Positions 24,234 to 33,410 are shown, counted from the first letter of the stretch. The stretch is 64,000 bases of DNA from Rhizobium jaguaris (GCF_003627755.1 NZ_CP032695.1:248001-312000); one strand, 5' to 3'. The notes: generated from the letters alone by a model not told the origin. Made by a program: numbers and translations.

Positions 24234-25259
24234 TGCGCGGAACCTCATGCGTCGCTCAACCGAAATCGAGCCTGAAGTCTGTGCATAGGCTTTGAACAGG
24301 TCTGCGCAATTAAACGCCGGGTGGAGGTCATTTGCTGCAATCCGCCGCCCTCTTTTTCGCGCGAGAGCCGCCGCAAGCAGCTCGACCACTCTGCTGTGAC
24401 TGACCGCAGGCGCAATTATATATCGTCGCTCGTTAAATCCCATATCCTCATCATCCATCAGCCAGTCACTGAGATGGCGTGTGACTTTTTCGAAGCAGCG
24501 CGTCCGCGCGGCGGTGGAGAGCCCGGTCAAGACGTTGGCCGAATAAAGGTCAGCGAGACTGGGCAGGCTCAAGAGACGCCGAATGAGCGTGCGGCCTGGA
24601 GGCGATTCGATCAGTGCTTCCAGCTGGCAGACATCGTCGATACAGCGGTCGAACCATTTTGCTCCCGGGCTGATGGCGATAACTGATGCTCGACGTAGAT
24701 CATAGACGCAGTAAGCACAGCGATATTGCGGCACAAGTTGGCTCTGATCAAAACTCGCAATCCGGCTGCGACAGGAGGGGCATCGGTCACGCAATCTGCA
24801 GCCGTGCAGTGCGCATGCAATCCGGGACGCCAGCCGCCATCGCCGCTGAAAATAGGGCTGCGAATTCTCGGTAAGACATTGCGAGCAGAATTGTAGCCAG
24901 GTCGAGCGATCGCGCCGCCCGCTGTTGCGAAGCGGCAGCAAGAGTTGCTTCGGAAGAGCATGTGACAATGTCATCGCCGAGAGTTGATCGAGCGAAACGC
25001 CGGTATTTGCATAGAGCTGTCTTGCGATGTCGCCTGGAAGCCTGAGATCAAGCGATGCAGACCACATTCCCGGCGCCAGCCCGAGCACACGGGCAAACGC
25101 TCGAGGCGCAACACCATTGGCAAAGGCAAGTCGGTGCAGCCAACTCGACAGCAACTCGTCGGGCTGCGGCTCGACGATAACGGGCCAGCGGTTAGAAACG
25201 ACGTCACGATATCGTTCGCCAATGCTGATTGCCGGCGCGAGGGTATCGTTCACCGTCAT
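24228..25259 (-). CDS. tniQ: TniQ family transposition protein
   Basis: 343 residues. The N-terminal TniQ signature (PQPDELLSSWLHRLAFANGVAPRAFARVLG) is followed by cysteine/histidine zinc-finger pairs: CSQC, CALHGC, CPSC and CAYC at about residues 125-205. TniQ/TnsD-like proteins help choose the target or recruit the transpososome. The ATG overlaps the tniB stop by four bases (ATGA). The last gene of the operon. Confidence 0.88.
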   Translation of the reverse strand: MTVNDTLAPAISIGERYRDVVSNRWPVIVEPQPDELLSSWLHRLAFANGVAPRAFARVLGLAPGMWSASLDLRLPGDIARQLYANTGVSLDQLSAMTLSHALPKQLLLPLRNSGRRDRSTWLQFCSQCLTENSQPYFQRRWRLASRIACALHGCRLRDRCPSCRSRIASFDQSQLVPQYRCAYCVYDLRRASVIAISPGAKWFDRCIDDVCQLEALIESPPGRTLIRRLLSLPSLADLYSANVLTGLSTAARTRCFEKVTRHLSDWLMDDEDMGFNERRYIIAPAVSHSRVVELLAAALARKRGRRIAANDLHPAFNCADLFKAYAQTSGSISVERRMRFRAS

Positions 25260-26134
25260 AGAAGGCTCTCACGCAGAGCAGAGTTGCGCCGCTGCGAGAT
25301 CGGAATGTGGTGTAGCTCGTCGATGCCGGCCTTGGTGATACGTTCGGCGCCGGATTTGATCGCCGCGACGGCTGCCTTGGTGACGATGCCAACGATCTCA
25401 CCGATCAAACCTTCTGAGAGGCTGTAGATCCGGCGCGCCATAGGCTGGTTCGACAAGTCCGAGTTTCGGGCAAGTGGTAAAGCGGCTTCGAGGCTGTCGA
25501 GCAGCATCAGATAGTTCTCGTCATATTGCCACCGAGGGACCGCGACCAGGTCGAAGCGGCTCGCCATCTCGCTGGTAGCGTTGATAAAATCGTAGATGGC
25601 GACTTCCCCGATCAGCACCGGCGAAATGTCGTATTGCCGGCCGATTCGCCGCAGGAAAGCAAAGACAGCCTCGACATCGCGCGCTCGGCCGCGCAGCGCA
25701 TTATGGAATTCGTCGAAAATCAGCACCCTCGGTTTGAGGGTCGCCAGCAGGTGATCCAACTGCTCGGCCTTGCGTCCGACGTCCCACAAGTCGCCACCGG
25801 GAGCGCGGAGCGCTTGAAGAATGCTGGCGTAGAAATGACCGAGGCCGGCGCCCTCGCGTGTTTGGGCGATCCACACCCTTTGCTCGGACGAGTTTCTCAG
25901 ATGTTCGACGGCGAAGCGCTCGGCGATCATCGTCTTGCCATTGGCATAGGGGCCGATCAACATCAGGCCGTGAGTTCGCAATGACTGAGGTCGTGACAGC
26001 AACTCGGCCAGCCGCCGACGGCTGTCCTTCGCAACCTGATGACCGATCCATCGCGGGGCGCGGATATAGGCGATCCGTTCCTCGCGACTGCGATCGAGAT
26101 AGGGCCGGACGTGGTCAAGCAGATGATCCGGCAT
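25256..26134 (-). CDS. tniB: TniB family AAA+ ATPase of transposition
   Basis: 292 residues. Walker A is GPYANGKTMIAERF (about residues 62-75) and Walker B is VLIFDEFHN. The protein resembles TniB/TnsC regulators that bind target DNA and activate the DDE transposase. Six bases separate its start from the tniA stop, and it overlaps tniQ, giving one operon. Confidence 0.9.
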   Translation of the reverse strand: MPDHLLDHVRPYLDRSREERIAYIRAPRWIGHQVAKDSRRRLAELLSRPQSLRTHGLMLIGPYANGKTMIAERFAVEHLRNSSEQRVWIAQTREGAGLGHFYASILQALRAPGGDLWDVGRKAEQLDHLLATLKPRVLIFDEFHNALRGRARDVEAVFAFLRRIGRQYDISPVLIGEVAIYDFINATSEMASRFDLVAVPRWQYDENYLMLLDSLEAALPLARNSDLSNQPMARRIYSLSEGLIGEIVGIVTKAAVAAIKSGAERITKAGIDELHHIPISQRRNSALRESLL

Positions 26135-26140
26135 GTCTTG

Positions 26141-27790
26141 CTACCAGTCCTCAACCGGCAGCCGGTTCTTCTGGCGTACTGGATGCTCCGCGGGAGCCGT
26201 CGCTTGTGTCTCCGTCACTGCGTGAGGATTTGCCGCCGCAGCATGCGCGCTGCGCACCGCGGCCCGCAACCGGCTCCTGGGAGACTTGGCCGCCTCGGTA
26301 ATGGCGGCGATCTCACGACGAAGTGCCACCTTCTCGACGCTTGAGCGCTGGTTAATCGCGCGCCGATGCGCGCGCCCGGCCCAATGTTCCCACAAGGTCA
26401 GCGGTGTCAGCTGACCGTCGCGTCGCTCGACCGGTCGAAACAGTTGTGTTTCCGGGTCGCGGACATAGATATGGCTGATGTCGCGGGGATCGTATCGCAC
26501 CTCCAGCTTTCCGAGGCGGTCGCGCTCGGGAACCAAGATGCCGAGCCACGGCGAATAATAGTGCAAGGCGAACATACTGATCCCTTGCGGTGACAGTTGC
26601 CGTTCAGCCCCCGGCAAAAATGACAGCAGCACGCGTTTCGGATCGTCGCGGAAGTCGGGCAGATCGGTACTGTTGCGTTGCCACTCCGAAAACGGCACCT
26701 TCAGTGTCTTGGGATTTTCTTGGAAATTATGATCGATGACCGCCAGCGCCACACAGCGCTCAAGGTCGGCGAAGCTGAGGCAGGCGCGTCGCTCGGAGGG
26801 ATATTCGTCGCGATCGGCCACCGAGCGGCCCGACGAACCGGGATATGTGGCGAGCACGCCGTTGAGTTTGCCCAGCAGCCTTTCGACAACGCCGCCGTGA
26901 TGGACGCGGCCACGATCACGATACCGGATCCGGATGCCGTAATCGTCACAGCCGCGTTGGAAGGCGTGTCCCTTGAACTCTTTCGCCGAGTCCGTGACGA
27001 GTAGACGCGGACGGCCGAACATCGGCCAGGCGTGATTGAGATTGCGTGCGGCAAGCCATGCGTCTTTTGGGCAGATGGCCTGGGCGAGGCAAAGCGCGAC
27101 AGATAGAACTGACGGCTTTTCCAAAGTGAGACAGAATCCGAGAATGGCCCGTGTCGCCACATCGGTGACGATCGTCAGATAAGGACGACCGACGAACACG
27201 CCGGCTCCGTCGACAACTTCCACGAAACTGATGTCAGCCGGGGTATGGTCGATCTGGCAGACGTCGAGCGGATGCGGCGCATGAATATAGCCCGGTCGCG
27301 GCTTGAGGCGTAGCAGATGCTTCGGATTGGCGGAGCGTTTCTTCGCAATCTCTTCAGGCGAAAACAACGCCGGTATGCGTCGCGCTACCGTGACGTAGGA
27401 AGGTAGCGCAAGACCGGCTTCCTCACACCGGGCGCGGATCTCAGCCGCGACGGGAGCGAGAGGAGGCGCCTCGAGCGTCAGCCATTGCTCGCGCAGCGTC
27501 GTGCCGATGATTTCCTCGACCTTTGTCGGCAATCTCTTGCGCCGGCTGACTGTAAGCCGAGGCAGCAGAGCCGTGACAGTCCGCTCGGTGCGATAGCGGG
27601 CGAGGAGATTGTAGATTTGCCGGGTCGTGAGCCGGAGTTCGGTTGCCGCGCGTATGACGGCGGCGTGCCTCGGATCGATGCCATCGAGTATTTTGTCCAA
27701 CTCGCGCGCAATGTGACGTGCCTTCGACCACTGCTCTGCTGCTATCGAGCGAGCCGACGTTGATGTTCGATCTTGAAATCGTTTTGGCAA
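26141..27790 (-). CDS. tniA: TniA/MuA-like DDE transposase
   Basis: 549 residues, normal for TniA. An N-terminal helix-turn-helix region (LRLTTRQIYNLLARYR) precedes an rve-type catalytic core with acidic residues in CQIDHTPADISFVE, LLVTDSAKEFKG and the glutamate of GGVVERLLGKLNG. A Mu-transposase C-terminal domain follows. It catalyses strand transfer and is coupled to TniB and TniQ. The frame is intact. Confidence 0.92.
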   Translation of the reverse strand: MPKRFQDRTSTSARSIAAEQWSKARHIARELDKILDGIDPRHAAVIRAATELRLTTRQIYNLLARYRTERTVTALLPRLTVSRRKRLPTKVEEIIGTTLREQWLTLEAPPLAPVAAEIRARCEEAGLALPSYVTVARRIPALFSPEEIAKKRSANPKHLLRLKPRPGYIHAPHPLDVCQIDHTPADISFVEVVDGAGVFVGRPYLTIVTDVATRAILGFCLTLEKPSVLSVALCLAQAICPKDAWLAARNLNHAWPMFGRPRLLVTDSAKEFKGHAFQRGCDDYGIRIRYRDRGRVHHGGVVERLLGKLNGVLATYPGSSGRSVADRDEYPSERRACLSFADLERCVALAVIDHNFQENPKTLKVPFSEWQRNSTDLPDFRDDPKRVLLSFLPGAERQLSPQGISMFALHYYSPWLGILVPERDRLGKLEVRYDPRDISHIYVRDPETQLFRPVERRDGQLTPLTLWEHWAGRAHRRAINQRSSVEKVALRREIAAITEAAKSPRSRLRAAVRSAHAAAANPHAVTETQATAPAEHPVRQKNRLPVEDW

Positions 27791-28010
27791 ATGAATGTTT
27801 CAGTGAAATCGTTAGCGAAAAATCGTCCTTAATTTATCGGCTAAACCTAACGGGTGTATGACGTTTTCCCGTTTGAAATGGCAAAGTAAAAGCCACACCC
27901 TGCGTAAGGGGTGTGTCGCCGCCTTCATCTGGAAAGCACGCCGACTCGACGATCTAGTTTTCGTCCAGGGTCAGGACGACAGAACTCATGCGATTTGCTG
28001 GTGGTGATGC

Positions 28011-28235
28011 GTGAGCGCCTCTATCGACCGCAGCCCAGTTCCTGACAAAATGCTTCCGCAAATATGTTCATGTAGCAGTATCAATGCCGAACCACCCCCG
28101 TGTTTACTGATTACCGATGCCACAGCTTTGTGCGGGCTTTTGCTCGACGGAGCATCGTCCGCACAATCTGGTCCCGCCGACGAGCACTATTTTAGCGATC
28201 TGCGCGATCGTGTGCGTGGCCGGCACAACAAGTGA
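28011..28235 (+). CDS. Putative ParD-like antitoxin with atypical N-terminus
   Basis: A 74-codon frame that overlaps the ParE-type toxin by four bases (GTGA), the usual antitoxin position. Its C-terminal half (LLLDGASSAQSGPADEHYFSDLRDRV) resembles the toxin-neutralising tail of ParD proteins. The N-terminal half (cysteine/proline-rich) does not look like a ribbon-helix-helix domain, so the gene may be frameshifted or decayed at its 5' end. The GTG at 28011 is only one possible start. Confidence 0.4.
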   Translation: MSASIDRSPVPDKMLPQICSCSSINAEPPPCLLITDATALCGLLLDGASSAQSGPADEHYFSDLRDRVRGRHNK

Positions 28236-28561
28236 CAAGCAAGATTGTCATTCCTCGCGAATTGGCTCGCAGTGATGTCGAAGCGGCCGTAGACTACTTG
28301 TTGCTCGAGGCTGGAGGCGAGGTTGCCCTTGGGTTTGTTGACGCCCTAGAGGAAACTTACGACCTTATCGCAAGGTATCCGAAATCTGGATCGCTGCGAT
28401 ATGGATACGAGTTGGGGTTGCCTGAACTGCGCGGCATTTCACTAAAACGATATCCCTACATTGTGTTTTGCCGTGAGCAAAAGGACAGTGTTGATGTCTG
28501 GCGTATTCTTCATGGCAAGCGGGACATTCCGCTGTCGATGCAGGAATCTGAAAACCGTTGA
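28232..28561 (+). CDS. parE: ParE/RelE-superfamily toxin
   Basis: 109 residues with the ParE pattern: an N-terminal ELARSDVEAAVDYLLLEAGGEVALGFVDALEETYDLIARYPKSG helix pair, then LRGISLKRYPYIVFCREQKDSVDVWRILHGKRDI strands. ParE toxins poison DNA gyrase. The GTG start lies in a GTGA overlap with the upstream frame. It follows the tni transposon and probably helps maintain the replicon. Confidence 0.82.
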   Translation: MTSKIVIPRELARSDVEAAVDYLLLEAGGEVALGFVDALEETYDLIARYPKSGSLRYGYELGLPELRGISLKRYPYIVFCREQKDSVDVWRILHGKRDIPLSMQESENR

Positions 28562-28940
28562 TGAGTCGGACAGATTTGCTGCTAAGAATCCAGACCGCCG
28601 GTTCGATACCCATCAAGAGCGTCAATAAATCGGAAGCGTCGCCTGGAGCGACATTTCGAGCGCATCCAGCATGTCGCGCAGGGAGGCCGCGCAGTCCACT
28701 CGCAGGCGCTCGATAATAAAGGCTCGTCGCGTTAGTGGTGGTCGCCCATTTAAAGTGACGCGGCCGAAACTGCGCCTCGCCCGCGCTGCTATGGGCCAAT
28801 GCGAAACGAAGGTGGGCGATCTTTGCGCCGTGCGAAGTGAGATGCGATCCACGAACTGATGCTCTAAAGGCGGCCCCATCCTTCACATGATGAATACGAT
28901 CCCGTAGCAGCGATGAATGGGGCCGCCCTTCAGTTTCCAA
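28562..28940. other. 379-bp stretch without a recognised gene
   Basis: An 85-codon minus-strand frame (28622-28879) ends LRDMLDALEMSLQATLPIY, which looks helical, but its first half is basic and unremarkable and I recognise no family. No repeat or RNA gene was found. Confidence 0.35.
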
Positions 28941-30227
28941 TCAACCGTGGGCGGCTTCGAAATAGTCCTCTAGAACGAGATCGATCGCAGCGATCGCCAG
29001 CGCGCGCGCTCTTGGCGCCACCAAACCCGCTCGGACGCGAGGATAGATCCTCGCGAGGTGCTGGCTGATCAAGGTTTCGGGAATGATTGTATCACCAAGC
29101 AATGCCAGCAGTTCGTCGGCGGCAGCTGCCAATCGCCCCTGTGGCCAATAATAGCGGATTCGATCGCTATAGGAATAATGGCGCTGTAGATGTTGCTCGG
29201 CGGCGCTTCCTTCATAGTATTTCTCCCAGTCTTTCGGCTGCTCGACCATGACGGCTTCCGCCGTTTCTTGGAGCGTCTGCTTGCGCGCCTGTGGATGCAG
29301 GAACGCTGCGATCTGATCGAGCCCGTAGAGGGCTTCGCGCAGAGCGAAGGTCAGGCCAGGCCCGACCTTGAGAATCGCAAAGCCGCCGAGGACCAGGCTC
29401 CGCAGGGCTTCACGCGATTGATAATCGGTCGAGTGGGCTTCGAAGACGATCATGGGCATCCGACTGCGGCTTGCGCTCAGCGCCTTCGCATTCTCGGGGA
29501 CATAGTCGATGACGTTGTGGTTGCCGAATTCTACGCCGGGCTGAACGACAACGCCGACAACGCGCTTGAAGGCTTCGCCGGCGCCGGCCGCATCGAAGGC
29601 GTTGGCATGGATCTCGACGGTGCGGACAGCCGCTTCCGGTTTCGTTACTTCAAGAGCGCCGAGCTCCTCCATCGCCCCGCCTGGGATAGGCACTTCGGTG
29701 CCGATGACATAGACCGGCTTGCTGCCATCCATGTCCCTGATGGCGTCCTCGGCGGCGACGGCAAGTCGTGCGGCGCGGGTGGCAGTCAGTTCATCCGGCA
29801 GGGCAATCGGTTCGCCCCTGCAGCCCATGCTGGTATCCAGGTGCAGTTTCGTAAAGCCGGCCATAGCGTAGGCTCGGATCATCTGCTCGGCCTCGTCCAT
29901 GGCCTCTTCTGCTGCGAGCGACTTCCAGGGGTTGGGGCCTAGGTGGTCGCCGCCGAGGATAATGCGATCTATTGGAAAGCCCGTTCGAGTGGCGATGTCC
30001 TCAACGAAGCGACGGAAGTCGGCAGGCTTCATGCCGGTGTAGCCGCCATCCTGATTGACCTGGTTGCAGGTCGCTTCGATCAGCAGGGGAGAATCCGTCC
30101 TTGACGCGCGGAGCATCGCCGCTTCGAGGACGAGCGGATGAGCAGAGCAGATCGAAGGTATGCCTTTGAAGCCACTCTCGCGTTCGCTCCAACGCGCGAT
30201 ATCCTGAAGTGGGTTTTGTTGAGCCAT
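28941..30227 (-). CDS. Tagatose-bisphosphate aldolase accessory subunit GatZ/KbaZ-like
   Basis: 428 residues. The N-terminal IPSICSAHPLVLEAAMLRA, ATCNQVNQDGGYTGM, ILGGDHLGPNPW and KLHLDTSMGCRGE segments are hallmarks of GatZ/KbaZ, the non-catalytic partner of class II tagatose-1,6-bisphosphate aldolase; some relatives may act alone on other ketose phosphates. The start at 30227 (MAQQNPLQDIARW) opens the family homology. It is divergent from the DeoR regulator and sugar operon. No gatY/kbaY partner is present. Confidence 0.88.
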   Translation of the reverse strand: MAQQNPLQDIARWSERESGFKGIPSICSAHPLVLEAAMLRASRTDSPLLIEATCNQVNQDGGYTGMKPADFRRFVEDIATRTGFPIDRIILGGDHLGPNPWKSLAAEEAMDEAEQMIRAYAMAGFTKLHLDTSMGCRGEPIALPDELTATRAARLAVAAEDAIRDMDGSKPVYVIGTEVPIPGGAMEELGALEVTKPEAAVRTVEIHANAFDAAGAGEAFKRVVGVVVQPGVEFGNHNVIDYVPENAKALSASRSRMPMIVFEAHSTDYQSREALRSLVLGGFAILKVGPGLTFALREALYGLDQIAAFLHPQARKQTLQETAEAVMVEQPKDWEKYYEGSAAEQHLQRHYSYSDRIRYYWPQGRLAAAADELLALLGDTIIPETLISQHLARIYPRVRAGLVAPRARALAIAAIDLVLEDYFEAAHG

Positions 30228-30293
30228 TGCGCTGTCCTCCGGATAGGTCGCGTGCAAATAAAATCGATATAAATCACTCCTATGCCGACTATC

Positions 30294-30329
30294 GATCACA
30301 ATCAATCATTTTTTAGATTGACATTGATC
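30294..30329. promoter_or_regulatory. Inverted repeat between gatZ-like gene and deoR (candidate DeoR operator)
   Basis: GATCACAATCAATC (30294-30307) and GATTGACATTGATC (30316-30329) are inverted copies matching at 11 of 14 positions around an 8-base AT spacer. It lies between the two divergent starts, the expected place for a DeoR/GlpR-type operator. Confidence 0.55.
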
Positions 30330-30374
30330 GAAGCCGGAATGAATGTAGCGGCGAACAAAGGAGGAAAGGCGCTC

Positions 30375-31160
30375 ATGAAGGACGATCGGCTGTCGGCCAT
30401 AAGGCAGCATCTTTACAGCCACGGATTCAGCCATATTCAGACGATCGCGGATGCCGTCGGCGCCTCTTTGCCAACGGTGCGGCGCGATCTTCTTGCGCTG
30501 GAGGCGGAAGGCGCGATCGTTCGCACGCATGGCGGTGCCCGAATTGCCGATGCCACGGGAACCGAAGTCGCGTTCGAACTGAGAGAGCAGAAAAACCTTG
30601 CCGCCAAACGCGCAATCGCTGACGCTGCTTTCGAGGAATTGGTGCCGAAGAGCACCGTCTTTCTCGATGCCGGCACGACCGTGCTGCAGCTTGCCCGACG
30701 CCTGCGGCTCGAACCAATGCCGCTGTCTATCTTTACCAATTGCGTCACTGTCGCCCAGGTGTTGATGGACGTGAGCGATCTGCGCATCACCCTGATCGGC
30801 GGTCAGCTCCGCCCCGAAAATGCGTCCATGGTTGGGCCAATCGCGGAAAGCACGCTGGAGCGGCTCTGGTTCGATCAGCTCTTTCTCGGGGCTGGCGCGA
30901 TTGCCGACGATACCTGCCTTTATAGTCTCGATGAACACGAAGCGCGGGTCAACGAGCTGATGCTGGCGCGATCGGCGAAGAAGGCACTGCTTGTCGACTC
31001 CTCCAAGTTCGGACACCGGCTGACCTATCGCGTCGCCCCCCTTAATAGCGATCTGAAAATATTTACCGATCACAAGCTGCCGATCGAATGGCGAGCGCGC
31101 ATCAACAATCTCGGGTCCAGCGTTACGGAAGCGCCCTATCGCGAGAGCGAACGCCGATGA
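30375..31160 (+). CDS. DeoR/GlpR-family transcriptional regulator
   Basis: 261 residues from the ATG at 30375, which follows the strong ribosome site AAAGGAGG; the frame upstream runs through the operator region. N-terminal winged helix: RLSAIRQHLYSHGFSHIQTIADAVGASLPTVRRDLLALEAEGAIVRTHGG. The C-terminal DeoRC sensor has FLDAGTTVLQLARRL, typical of sugar-phosphate-binding members. It overlaps the downstream kinase gene (ATGA). Likely regulator of the sugar operon and the divergent gatZ-like gene. Confidence 0.93.
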   Translation: MKDDRLSAIRQHLYSHGFSHIQTIADAVGASLPTVRRDLLALEAEGAIVRTHGGARIADATGTEVAFELREQKNLAAKRAIADAAFEELVPKSTVFLDAGTTVLQLARRLRLEPMPLSIFTNCVTVAQVLMDVSDLRITLIGGQLRPENASMVGPIAESTLERLWFDQLFLGAGAIADDTCLYSLDEHEARVNELMLARSAKKALLVDSSKFGHRLTYRVAPLNSDLKIFTDHKLPIEWRARINNLGSSVTEAPYRESERR

Positions 31161-32125
31161 GTTACGCCCTTGGTCTGGATAGCGGCGGTACTAAGACGCT
31201 GATTGCGCTTGTGGAGGAAAGCGGCGCAGTGCTCGGTATCAGTTCCGGCGCCAGTCTCGACCCGACTGCAGGCGACGAATGGCCAGCGCGACTGGCCCGG
31301 CAAGTGGGTGAGGCGACACAGGGGCGTGAGGCGCCCGTCGCGGCGGCTTTCGGCCTATCCTTCCATGACGAGATTGAAAACTTCACGCGCCGGCAGAAGC
31401 AAGTCGCCGCAGCGCTCCTTCCAACGTCGCAGGTCATCGTCGAAAACGACGTGCGTATGGCGTTCGATGGCGCCTTCGCCACGGGCGGCGGCGTCCTGGT
31501 TCTTGCCGGCACCGGCTCGATGGCCTGGGCGAGCCGTAACGGACTAGGTGACCGTCATTACCGGATCGGCGGCTATGGCGATGCTTTCGGAGACGAAGGC
31601 AGTGCCTGCTGGATCGGCCGCGAGAGCCTATCGATCGCAAGCCAGGCGTTGGACGGTCGGCGAACGGATGCCAGCGAGTTTGCGCAGGGGATACTGGAGG
31701 GACTTTCGCTCAGCTCCGATTGCCTCATCGATTGGGTCTACTCTCTCGCCAATCAGCGCACAGCCATCGCTGGTGTTGCAAAAATCACGGCCGCACTTGC
31801 CGCATCCGGGTCCTTGATTGCACAAGGCCTGCTGGACGACGCTTGCGAACATCTCGCTGCCCATGTGCTTGCAGCCGAGCGCCTGGTTTCGACACCGGGC
31901 GCCTCGCGACAGCCATGGAGCTATGCCGGTGGCGTCTTTGCCAATCCCATCATCCTGGGTGGCGTCACGCGACGAGTCGGAAGCGATCCGCGCGAGCCGG
32001 TTTTGCCGCCCATCGGCGGCGCCGTTCTGCGTGCCGCGCAGCTTGCCGGCTGGAAGACCGATGCGGCCTTCGTCGGCCGGCTCAAAAGCTCACTGCAACA
32101 GAACCTTCAATCAACAATGCAATGA
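31157..32125 (+). CDS. BadF/BadG-type ATPase, N-acetylglucosamine-kinase-like sugar kinase
   Basis: 322 residues of the ASKHA fold. The phosphate-1 motif is LGLDSGGTKTLIALVEE; the phosphate-2 region is LVLAGTGSMAWA; then GYGDAFGDEGSACWIGRESL, and the adenosine motif YAGGVFANPII. These match eukaryotic-type GlcNAc kinase relatives in the BcrAD_BadFG family. It probably phosphorylates the imported (amino)sugar. It starts inside the deoR stop (ATGA) and precedes the ABC importer genes. Confidence 0.85.
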   Translation: MSYALGLDSGGTKTLIALVEESGAVLGISSGASLDPTAGDEWPARLARQVGEATQGREAPVAAAFGLSFHDEIENFTRRQKQVAAALLPTSQVIVENDVRMAFDGAFATGGGVLVLAGTGSMAWASRNGLGDRHYRIGGYGDAFGDEGSACWIGRESLSIASQALDGRRTDASEFAQGILEGLSLSSDCLIDWVYSLANQRTAIAGVAKITAALAASGSLIAQGLLDDACEHLAAHVLAAERLVSTPGASRQPWSYAGGVFANPIILGGVTRRVGSDPREPVLPPIGGAVLRAAQLAGWKTDAAFVGRLKSSLQQNLQSTMQ

Positions 32126-32138
32126 AAGGGGAATACCA

Positions 32139-33410
32139 ATGAAGACATTTTTAACCGCATTGATGGCGAGTGCTGCGCTTCTGCAGTTCGCCGTTCCGAC
32201 TGGTGCGATGGCCGACGATGCCAAGCCTCTGGCCGGCCAGCACCTTACCGTCCTTCTTCCACCGTGGGGAACTCTCCCGAAGGAGATGACGGACCGTTTC
32301 ACCGCCAAGACCGGCATCGTCCTCGACGCGCAAACGCTCGGCTGGGATGACATCCATACGAAGATTGTGACCTCGACCGTCGCCAATGCGGCACCCGGCG
32401 ACGCGACGGAGGTCGACTGGTCCTGGGTTGGTCAGTTCGGTGCTTCCAAGTGGTACCAGCCCCTTGACGGCGCCGTCGACGCCAGCGCGGTCGCCGATGC
32501 GCCGACTGCGAAGATTTTCACCTATGACGGCAAGTTGCTGGCGGTCCCCTACAGCAACGACTTTCGCGTCCTGATCTACAACAAGGCGCAGCTTTCCAAG
32601 GCCGGCATCAATACCCCGCCGACGACGCCGGACGAATTGCTGAGAGACGCCAAGGCCATCAAGGATGCCAAGATCGCCGACTATCCGATCGGTCTGCCGC
32701 TTTCGGCAACCGAAGGGACGTCGACGGCATGGTACCTCCTCACCAAGGCGTTCGGTGGCGATCTCTTCGACAAGGATTTCAAGCCGCTCTTCGTGGATGC
32801 CAATTCGGCCGGTTACAAGGCACTCGCCTTTGAGATTCAGGCGATGAAAGACGGCCTGATCGATCCGTCGATGACCGGTCTCAAGGACGTTGAAGTTCAG
32901 GAGCTCTTCAAGAGTGGAAAGATCAGCTTCGACGTCGCCGGATGGGCCGGCAACCTGTCGGTCTATGCAGACCCCTCGAAGTCGCAGGTTGCCAATGACG
33001 TCGCGGCTGCGCTGATGCCGTCAACGACCGGCTCCACGCGCACTATCGGCCTGCCTGAAGCAATCGGCATCCCGACAGCCGCCGGAAACGCTAAGGCTGC
33101 GGCCGCCTTCGTCAACTTTATGTTGGAGCCCGAAACTGAAATCGCCGCATACAAAGCGCTCGGCAACATGCCGCCGCGTCTCAGTGTCCTGAAGGAGCTG
33201 GAAGGGCAGGGCGCGCTCAAGGATGGCGATGTTCTGCTTAAGCAGGCCGCAACCGTCGAGCCGGTCTTTGCGCAGGGTACACCGGGCTGGTATCCGGAAT
33301 TCTCCTCCGCTGTCGCCGCCGCCATCAATCAGGCCGCCAAGGGCCAGTTGACGGTCGACCAGGCAATCCAGCAGATCGCTGCTGCCGCCCAGTCGGCGTC
33401 CCAGGACTGA
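32139..33410 (+). CDS. Sugar ABC transporter substrate-binding protein (CUT1)
   Basis: 423 residues from the ATG at 32139, preceded by AAAGGGGA. Signal peptide MKTFLTALMASAALLQFAVPTGAMA, cleaved near AMA-DD. The mature protein matches SBP_bac_1: HLTVLLPPWGTLPKEMTDRFTAKTG, YDGKLLAVPYSNDFRVLIYNK and the C-terminal AAFVNFMLEPETEIAAYKALG. It delivers the substrate to the two permeases immediately downstream. Substrate unknown; the neighbouring kinase and SIS isomerase suggest an amino sugar or ketose. Confidence 0.92.
   Translation: MKTFLTALMASAALLQFAVPTGAMADDAKPLAGQHLTVLLPPWGTLPKEMTDRFTAKTGIVLDAQTLGWDDIHTKIVTSTVANAAPGDATEVDWSWVGQFGASKWYQPLDGAVDASAVADAPTAKIFTYDGKLLAVPYSNDFRVLIYNKAQLSKAGINTPPTTPDELLRDAKAIKDAKIADYPIGLPLSATEGTSTAWYLLTKAFGGDLFDKDFKPLFVDANSAGYKALAFEIQAMKDGLIDPSMTGLKDVEVQELFKSGKISFDVAGWAGNLSVYADPSKSQVANDVAAALMPSTTGSTRTIGLPEAIGIPTAAGNAKAAAAFVNFMLEPETEIAAYKALGNMPPRLSVLKELEGQGALKDGDVLLKQAATVEPVFAQGTPGWYPEFSSAVAAAINQAAKGQLTVDQAIQQIAAAAQSASQD

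Larger units (their letters stand above)
24169..27838 (-). mobile_element. Compact tniA-tniB-tniQ transposon (Tn5053/Tn7-like), approximate borders
   Basis: Three transposition genes lie head to tail with almost no other cargo. Inverted similarity is seen outside both ends: GATAGTTCACGGACG (24169-24183) matches the reverse complement of 27824-27838 at 11 of 15 positions. A second block, 24196-24215, resembles the reverse complement of 27799-27818 (TCGCT, then TTCACT). These fit terminal transposase-binding repeats. I could not identify exact termini or a target duplication, so the borders are estimates. No resolvase or CRISPR components are present. Confidence 0.5.

Noticed and set aside
24169..27838. 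CRISPR-associated transposon
   Set aside because: tniA-tniB-tniQ are present but no cas genes, repeat array or tracr-like sequence was seen near them.
27894..27915. CACACCC/GGGTGTG hairpin beyond tniA as transposon end
   Set aside because: No matching sequence was found near the tniQ end, so it is more likely an unrelated small hairpin.
28365..28940. 191-codon minus-strand frame opposite parE
   Set aside because: It overlaps a clear ParE-type toxin gene and lacks any family features.
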